8,117 nucleotides of DNA, from assembly GCA_910586045.1 (NCBI GenBank), contig CAJUIH010000128.1:1-8117 (forward strand), read 5' to 3'. This document shows, piece by piece, positions 4,817-8,117 of this stretch. Source of the DNA: an uncultured Eubacterium sp. (GTDB taxonomy: Bacteria > Bacillota > Clostridia > Lachnospirales > Lachnospiraceae). Position numbers and translations under genes: made by a program. Position 1 is the first letter of the stretch; each line of letters begins with the position of its first letter. Below the pieces are notes generated by a model. It searched no databases. It saw only the letters and a program-made list of their open reading frames with translations, and was not told where the DNA came from.

Positions 4817-7627
4817 TTATCTGCCATTCGGTTTCTGATTCCATTGATTAATTTCCTGTCCCAATTCGCTGAACGCATCCGCAAACGGCATATTGCGGCC
4901 CCGCGGATGCCCATCCAGATATTCCCGGTGCAGCGTGTCGTTTTCCCTCGCTATTTCTTCTTCCAGTTCTCTTGCCGACAACAGGTGACAGCCCTGCCCC
5001 ATAATAATAATCTGCTCTAATCCGTCGGAAGTAGATACCGTGACATCATATTTCCTGCCGTTTTCATGCGCAAACCGCTCAATGTACTGGTCGGCGGTCT
5101 CTGCTTCTTTTGTATACACCACATGGATGTTGTGGTAGTCATAATATTCCGTCTGATGTCCTTCCACGCGGTAAGCGTCAAACACGACGATCAGGCAGCA
5201 TTTTTTCAGCGCCTGGTAATTGCACAAAATATCCAGCAGACGCCCCCTGGCGCCGTCTATATTATCTTTTGCAAGGATACTTAGTTCTTTCCATGCAAAA
5301 ATAATATTATAACCGTCTACAAGTAGATATTTTGCGCGTGCCTGTCCGCTGCCCGCGCTCTTTCTTTCCGCCCGCCTGTCAAGGGCCTGCGGCTTAGACG
5401 GCGCGTGAAGCAAATCCGCGCGCGGCGCTTGTTCCAATACACCGCTTTCATCACCGGGACCATAGACCCGTTTTCTGCGGCGAACTCCGTTTTTGCGCGC
5501 TGCGCCGGACGGCCCGCGCTTATTGGCGGCGTATGCAGCAGAAATAATCCGGTCGATTTCCTCTGTCCCGATGCTTTCACTGCGCGCAGACGCATGTTTT
5601 TTTACTCTTTCCGCTTCTTCCAAAAGCTGTATCTGCTGCGGTTTTTCTACGGAGCATACGCTTTCGATGTGCATATAATCCTTGACTTCGTACCATTCCA
5701 CCAAAAAACCGGCGCCATGCGCGCAAAATACCGAAGCGGACGGATTCGCGGGATCAGCGTTTGGATCATAAGCAATGCGCGATACCACTTCTTGCGTATT
5801 ATGGCAGGGCGCGTATCCGCCAAATGTACACTGCAGCCTGCCAAGCCCCCTGGTGTATTCCGTCACTTCTTTCTGATACCCCCGCATCGTGACAACCGGG
5901 GCCGTACCGGACAGCAGCGCCATGCCGTTTTCGATCGTCGGCTGGCCCGGGTGGCCATGCATCGCTTCCAGGTCCGTCATCGCACGCCCGACCATTGTCT
6001 CCGGCAGTTCCAGACGAAATGCATACTGCGGCTCCAGCAATACGGACTGCGCCTGCATTAAGCCCTGCCGCACCGCCCGGTAAGTAGCCTGCCTGAAATC
6101 ACCGCCCTCGGTATGCTTTAAGTGCGCACGCCCTGCTACAAGTGTAATTTTCATATCCGTAATGGCGGATCCGGTTAAAACCCCCTTATGTTCACGCTCT
6201 TCCAAATGCGTCAGCACTAACCGCTGCCAGTTGCGATCCAAAAGCTCCTCCCTGCAGTCCGCAGCAAACTGCATCCCGCTTCCTGCATCCCCCGGTTCCA
6301 GCAGCAGATGCACTTCGGCATAATGGCGCAGCGGCTCAAAATGCCCGACCCCTTCCGCCTGATTGGCAATCGTTTCCTTGTAAACAATATTCCCCTCGCC
6401 AAATGTTACGACTATGCCAAACCGTTCCCGGATCATGTTCGTAAGGATCTCCAACTGCACTTCCCCCATAAGCTGTGCCTGTATTTCCTGCAGCGCTTCG
6501 TTCCACACGATATGTAGTTCTGGCTCTTCCTCTTCTAACTGGCGCAGCTTCGGCAGCATCGCGGCAGCATCGCAGCCTTTCGGCAAAATTACCTGATAAG
6601 TTAATACCGGCGCAAGCAGCGGCAGCATCGAATCCGGTTCCAAGCCAAAGCCTTCCCCAGGCCTGCTTTTTGTCAGCCCTAATACCGCGCATACCGTTCC
6701 CGCAGGCGCTTCGCTGACCGTCTCAAACTTCGCGCCGGAATACAGGCGGATCTGCGTAACCTTTTCTTCCCATTCCTGCCATTCTCCCGCCGCCGGCGTT
6801 TTCCCGGACAGGCTTGTCCGCACTTTCAAAGAACCCCCCGTAATTTTCATATAGGTCAGACGGTTCCCCTGCCCATCCCTGGCAATCTTATATACCTTTG
6901 CGGCAAACGCGTCCGGATACCGCGGGACTTTTGTATAGGAGGCAAACCCTTCCATAAATTCCAAAACCCCGTCCAGTTTTAACGCGGATCCAAAAAAACA
7001 AGGAAAAACTTCCCGCCTGCTGATCATATCCGAAATACAGTCCGTCTCGATTTTCTCATACGCCAGATACTGCTCCAGCGCCTCTTCCGCACAAACCGCA
7101 AGCGCGTCGTAAAATTCGGCGCTGCCAGGAGATGAAAAATCCACACAGTTGGCATCCAGGCGCTGCTGCACCTGCGCCAGCAGTGCTTCACGGTCTGTGC
7201 CTGGCTGGTCCATTTTATTGATAAATAAAAACACCGGCACCTGATACCGCTCCAAAAGCCGCCAGAGCGTACAGGTATGGCCCTGCACGCCGTCCGCACC
7301 GCTGACTAACAATATCGCGTAATCAAGTACCTGCAGCGTACGCTCCATTTCCGCTGAAAAATCCACATGGCCGGGGGTATCCAAAAGCGTAATGTCCAAG
7401 CCGCCCCACTGCAGCATCGCCTGCTTGGAAAAAATGGTAATTCCCCTTGCGCGTTCCAGCTCATAAGTATCCAAAAACGCGTCCTTATGGTCTACCCGCC
7501 CCATTTCACGGATCTTACCGCTTTGGAACAGCATCCCTTCGGACAAGGTGGTCTTGCCCGCGTCTACATGAGCCAGCAGACCGGCACATAGTTGTTTTTT
7601 CACTTTTTTCGGTTGCTGCGCGCCCAT
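4817..7627 (-). CDS. TetM/EF-G-like ribosome-binding GTPase fused to a YacP/Rae1-type NYN ribonuclease domain
   Basis: 936 residues. Residues 1 to about 660 are a translational GTPase of the TetM/TetO ribosomal-protection type: G1 AHVDAGKTT (19-27), G2 RGITI (61-65), G3 DTPGHVDF (83-90), G4 NKMD (137-140), G5 GSAL (213-216), then EF-G-like domains including MKITLVAGRAHLKHTEGGDF and domain V-like VGRAMTDLEAMHGH. After VFCAHGAGF (633-641) comes a basic linker (about 703-765). Residues 766-936 form an NYN/PIN-like domain: LLVDGYNIIFAW, VVFDAYRV, EAETADQYIE and STSDGLEQ, with candidate metal-binding acids D771, D817, D846 and D868. YacP/Rae1 in Bacillus cleaves mRNA on translating ribosomes at the A site. 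True Tet proteins are about 640 residues and lack this domain. The ATG at 7627 is chosen for its ribosome binding site; an in-frame ATG at 7735 overlaps the promoter. First gene of a three-gene operon. Domain assignments are firm, the joint function is inferred. Confidence 0.95.
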   Translation of the reverse strand: MGAQQPKKVKKQLCAGLLAHVDAGKTTLSEGMLFQSGKIREMGRVDHKDAFLDTYELERARGITIFSKQAMLQWGGLDITLLDTPGHVDFSAEMERTLQVLDYAILLVSGADGVQGHTCTLWRLLERYQVPVFLFINKMDQPGTDREALLAQVQQRLDANCVDFSSPGSAEFYDALAVCAEEALEQYLAYEKIETDCISDMISRREVFPCFFGSALKLDGVLEFMEGFASYTKVPRYPDAFAAKVYKIARDGQGNRLTYMKITGGSLKVRTSLSGKTPAAGEWQEWEEKVTQIRLYSGAKFETVSEAPAGTVCAVLGLTKSRPGEGFGLEPDSMLPLLAPVLTYQVILPKGCDAAAMLPKLRQLEEEEPELHIVWNEALQEIQAQLMGEVQLEILTNMIRERFGIVVTFGEGNIVYKETIANQAEGVGHFEPLRHYAEVHLLLEPGDAGSGMQFAADCREELLDRNWQRLVLTHLEEREHKGVLTGSAITDMKITLVAGRAHLKHTEGGDFRQATYRAVRQGLMQAQSVLLEPQYAFRLELPETMVGRAMTDLEAMHGHPGQPTIENGMALLSGTAPVVTMRGYQKEVTEYTRGLGRLQCTFGGYAPCHNTQEVVSRIAYDPNADPANPSASVFCAHGAGFLVEWYEVKDYMHIESVCSVEKPQQIQLLEEAERVKKHASARSESIGTEEIDRIISAAYAANKRGPSGAARKNGVRRRKRVYGPGDESGVLEQAPRADLLHAPSKPQALDRRAERKSAGSGQARAKYLLVDGYNIIFAWKELSILAKDNIDGARGRLLDILCNYQALKKCCLIVVFDAYRVEGHQTEYYDYHNIHVVYTKEAETADQYIERFAHENGRKYDVTVSTSDGLEQIIIMGQGCHLLSARELEEEIARENDTLHREYLDGHPRGRNMPFADAFSELGQEINQWNQKPNGR

Positions 7628-7634
7628 AAAAATG

Positions 7635-7643
7635 ACTCCTTCC
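7635..7643 (-). promoter_or_regulatory. Ribosome binding site fixing the GTPase-NYN start
   Basis: GGAAGGAGT on the minus strand lies 7 nt before the ATG at 7627. The upstream in-frame ATG at 7735 has no comparable site and would read through the promoter, so translation should start at 7627. Confidence 0.85.
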
Positions 7644-7651
7644 GTGATTAC

Positions 7652-7665
7652 ATACTTGACAGTAT
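7652..7665. promoter_or_regulatory. Operator-like inverted repeat over the -10/start site
   Basis: ATACT-N4-AGTAT overlaps the -10 hexamer and the predicted transcription start of the GTPase-NYN operon. A repressor bound here would block initiation. No regulator can be assigned; the XRE gene encoded divergently is one candidate by position only. Confidence 0.3.
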
Positions 7666-7689
7666 AACACAAGATGAGACATTCGTCGA
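7661..7689 (-). promoter_or_regulatory. Promoter of the GTPase-NYN operon
   Basis: On the minus strand, TCGACG (7689-7684), 17 nt, TATACT (7666-7661). The -10 is one mismatch from consensus and the -35 matches 4 of 6. The start would be near 7654, leaving a leader of about 27 nt. That is too short for the leader-peptide attenuator typical of inducible tet(M) genes. Confidence 0.7.
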
Positions 7690-7711
7690 GATGCTTCCAA
7701 TATTTCCGGAT

Positions 7712-7774
7712 GAGGGGCGCCGGAAAGCCGGGCAAACCGTCTCTCCCAGCGTCCGGTGAGAAAAATGTAACGCC
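7712..7774 (+). repeat. Hairpin-forming dispersed repeat, copy 2
   Basis: Second copy of the element at 10-73, in the same orientation. Its core 7723-7756 is identical to copy 1. The outer stem CGCCGGA (7718-7724) pairs with TCCGGTG (7752-7758), including one G-T wobble where copy 1 has G-C, and G7722-C7754 where copy 1 has an A-C mismatch. The conserved tail AAAAATGTAACGCC follows. It sits just upstream of the -35 box of the GTPase-NYN promoter. Confidence 0.8.
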
Positions 7775-7883
7775 TTTTCTAAACTGTTACAAACATGAGA
7801 TCGCCTGCAATACACATCCCCTCCCCAATACCGACTACTGCGGAATCCCGCTTATTCTTTTTTGATAGGTCCAAAGCACAGGA

Positions 7884-7912
7884 TAGAAAAATTCACAACT
7901 GTATGCTAAAAT
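7884..7912 (+). promoter_or_regulatory. Candidate promoter of the XRE regulator gene
   Basis: TAGAAA (7884-7889), 17 nt, TAAAAT (7907-7912). Each box matches 4 or 5 of 6 consensus positions. TATGCT (7902-7907) is an overlapping alternative -10. The leader to the XRE start would be about 110 nt. Confidence 0.4.
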
Positions 7913-7940
7913 GATACAGAAAAAGGCAAAAAAGGCTTCC

Positions 7941-7971
7941 CAACCAATGGTTGAATCTCCCGAATCCAACC
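7941..7971 (+). promoter_or_regulatory. Palindrome and repeated half-site in the XRE leader
   Basis: CAACC-AAT-GGTTG (7941-7953) is a perfect 5-bp dyad, and its half CCAACC recurs at 7966-7971, 26 bp further on. The position, between the promoter and an XRE-type gene, fits an autoregulatory operator. This is inference from symmetry and place only. Confidence 0.3.
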
Positions 7972-8031
7972 GTTAGTTCGTGTGAAAAACATACAGTTAG
8001 GCGTATCGTTCAAGGCGAAAGGAGAAAAATG

Positions 8032-8117
8032 ATGAATCAGACAGAGATTGGAAAATTTATTGCCAAATGTCGTAAAGGGAAAAAACTAACGCAAGCACAG
8101 TTGGCAGAAAAACTGAA
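8032..8117 (+). CDS. XRE-family helix-turn-helix transcriptional regulator (5' end only)
   Basis: The gene runs off the right edge; 28 complete codons are visible, reading MNQTEIGKFIAKCRKGKKL and then TQAQLAEKL. This is the start of an HTH_3/XRE DNA-binding domain: helix 1 IGKFIAKCRK, then LTQAQLAEKL, the first helix of the HTH motif. AAGGAG (8019-8024) gives 7 nt spacing to the ATG at 8032 and 4 nt to an adjacent in-frame ATG at 8029, so 8032 is preferred. It is transcribed away from the GTPase-NYN operon. Its target and any C-terminal sensory domain lie outside the window. Confidence 0.85.
   Translation, partial: MNQTEIGKFIAKCRKGKKLTQAQLAEKL

Larger units (their letters stand above)
7775..8028. 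other. Divergent intergenic region without a supported gene
   Basis: With the GTPase-NYN promoter and repeat copy 2, this completes about 400 nt (7628-8028) without a gene. It holds the candidate promoter and palindrome of the XRE gene. A minor GCGG/CCGC hairpin at 7840-7851 precedes a T-rich stretch but is too short to call a terminator. No coding signal with a ribosome binding site was found before 8029. Confidence 0.5.

Noticed and set aside
5066..6083. Plus-strand open frames opposite the GTPase gene, including one of about 218 codons (5405-6061)
   Set aside because: They lie wholly antisense to a clearly coding gene, lack ribosome binding sites and show no recognisable motifs.
4817..7627. 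Annotating the GTPase as a tetracycline resistance gene (tetM, tetW or tetO)
   Set aside because: The GTPase core is of that type, but the protein has about 300 extra residues with a nuclease-like domain, lacks an attenuator leader, and sits in a chromosomal-looking operon with no mobile-element signs.
7628..7735. 36-residue N-terminal extension of the GTPase from an ATG at 7735
   Set aside because: It overlaps the predicted promoter and the only good ribosome binding site serves the ATG at 7627; the G1 motif also falls at the usual distance from that start.
10..7774. Direct repeats as the boundaries of one 7.7-kb mobile element
   Set aside because: No integrase, transposase or relaxase lies between them, and the interior holds the housekeeping gene htpG. 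A dispersed repeat explains the pair better.
7840..7864. Intrinsic terminator (GCGG/CCGC followed by a T-rich stretch)
   Set aside because: The stem is only 4 bp, the T-run starts about 6 nt after it, and no gene ends upstream on that strand.
1..8117. CRISPR array, tRNA or rRNA genes
   Set aside because: No regularly spaced repeats, cloverleaf-like sequence or rRNA segment was seen.

Overview
The window looks like chromosomal DNA from a Gram-positive Clostridia, most likely a Lachnospiraceae-type gut anaerobe. The clues are an HtpG carrying a charged linker plus an acidic insertion, a CIRCE heat-shock operator, a DUF4422 glycan-type gene, a defective AAA-ATPase/PD-(D/E)XK gene of a type common in that group, and strong AGGAGG-like ribosome binding sites. 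The taxonomic call is inference from protein flavour; no rRNA is present.

Layout. Positions 1-234 hold one copy of a hairpin-forming dispersed repeat (10-73) and no gene. Positions 235-909 (minus) are a decayed AAA-ATPase-like/nuclease gene with a large internal deletion and an in-frame TAA. Positions 910-1375 are a regulatory region: CIRCE (1125-1151), a sigma-A type promoter (1159-1187) and an unusually structured leader of about 180 nt in front of htpG (1376-3541, plus). A strong bidirectional terminator (3551-3594) separates htpG from a convergent minus-strand operon.

That operon reads from right to left: a TetM/EF-G-like translational GTPase fused to a C-terminal YacP/Rae1-type NYN ribonuclease domain (4817-7627), a small Rossmann/methyltransferase-like protein of unknown function (4328-4804), and a DUF4422 gene (3622-4311) broken by one in-frame TGA. 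The operon has its own promoter with a very short leader. Positions 7628-8028 are a divergent regulatory region holding that promoter, the second copy of the hairpin repeat (7712-7774), and a promoter plus palindrome for an XRE-family regulator gene that runs off the right edge (8032 onward).

The most interesting item is the GTPase-NYN fusion. It joins a factor predicted to enter the ribosomal A site with a domain related to Rae1, an A-site-directed mRNA endonuclease, which suggests a single-polypeptide ribosome-rescue or mRNA-surveillance factor rather than ordinary tetracycline resistance. Secondary points are two separate genes each interrupted by a single in-frame stop, the paired hairpin repeat, and the layered htpG control region.
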